DNA of 64,000 bases from Phoronis australis (taxonomy: Eukaryota; Phoronida; Phoronidae), in assembly GCA_002633005.1 (NCBI GenBank), contig NMRA01000774.1, forward strand, positions 45,501 to 109,500, written 5' to 3'. The position numbers were made by a program, and so were the translations under genes. Shown here in pieces: positions 63,719 through 64,000 of the stretch. The stretch's first letter is position 1, and each line of letters starts with the position of its first letter. A model generated the notes under the pieces. That model ran no database searches, was not told the origin of the DNA, and saw only the letters and a list, made by a program, of their open reading frames with translations.

Positions 63719-64000
63719 TTCGTCCCATCTAATGGATGCCCACGAGACATGTTCATGCACGATGTCCATGCGGCCTGTATTGTTATATTCAACAAAGACG
63801 CAACAAAGGAAAGAAATTCTACGACCAATAACCCAATGTAAATTATGTCGTATGTATTTCGAAAGCTGTTGTTTAACTTGCGACGTAACGGCCGTATGCG
63901 CGTCGCATGGTTATCCCCATTGTTATTCTTTCTTCAGGTCGCACAAATATCGTGCCTTGGACTTCGGCGCACATTAGCCGCTTACCATTACCTTTATTAT

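Noticed and set aside
1-64000. Bacterial-type features: operons, ribosome binding sites, CRISPR arrays, IS elements, tRNA or rRNA genes
   Set aside because: None seen; all structured features are eukaryotic, and no tRNA-like cloverleaf or rRNA segment was recognised by eye.

Overview
This window looks like intron- and transposon-rich animal DNA. The clues are eukaryotic exon/intron structure with GT-AG sites, AT-rich non-coding sequence, many ACATGTACATGT-type simple motifs, and eukaryotic mobile elements (BEL/Pao, LINE, Kolobok-like THAP elements, a Crypton-type recombinase relic). The one convincing host gene encodes an astacin metalloprotease followed by an EGF-like module and tandem ShKT domains. 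That architecture is typical of cnidarians and some other invertebrates. Together with the kind of mobile-element relics, it makes an anthozoan (coral or sea anemone) my best guess. Amphioxus, sponge or mollusc cannot be excluded.

Host gene (minus strand, 58.9 to 32.8 kb): six exons can be chained with matching splice phases. They are 58675-58878 (zinc-binding motif and Met-turn), 55928-56057 (end of the catalytic domain), 52388-52516 (EGF-like module plus 12 glycines), then three 114-bp ShKT exons at 34642-34755, 34094-34207 and 32848-32961. The last ShKT exon ends in a TAA that sits in a still-intact splice-donor context. A decayed ShKT exon survives further downstream at 30572-30687. The signal peptide, propeptide and first half of the protease domain were not found and may lie beyond the right edge.

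Mobile elements fill the introns and flanks. Left part (1-30 kb): a decayed plus-strand gene with a PHD-like exon (0.5-3.1 kb), a degenerate LINE (6.7-8.8 kb), a BEL/Pao gag relic (14.1-14.8 kb), a broken copy of a multicopy invertebrate gene family (15.9-18.0 kb), a gapped Kolobok-like element with TTAA target sites (21.4-22.6 kb) and a Crypton/KIAA1958-like relic (28.6-29.15 kb). The 17.6-kb astacin intron holds two TTAA-flanked THAP/P2X7-like elements in opposite orientation (41.3-42.9 and 44.3-47.65 kb). The second is interrupted inside its THAP coding region by a Kolobok-like THAP element. A possible small plus-strand gene lies between the pair.

Several near-palindromic fold-back elements and tandem repeats are scattered through the window. 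Four of the five isolated single-base Ns have a second copy of the sequence on their right starting exactly at the N, which points to unmerged contig ends or haplotypes rather than biology. Most reading frames of 60-100 codons here are chance frames in non-coding DNA.
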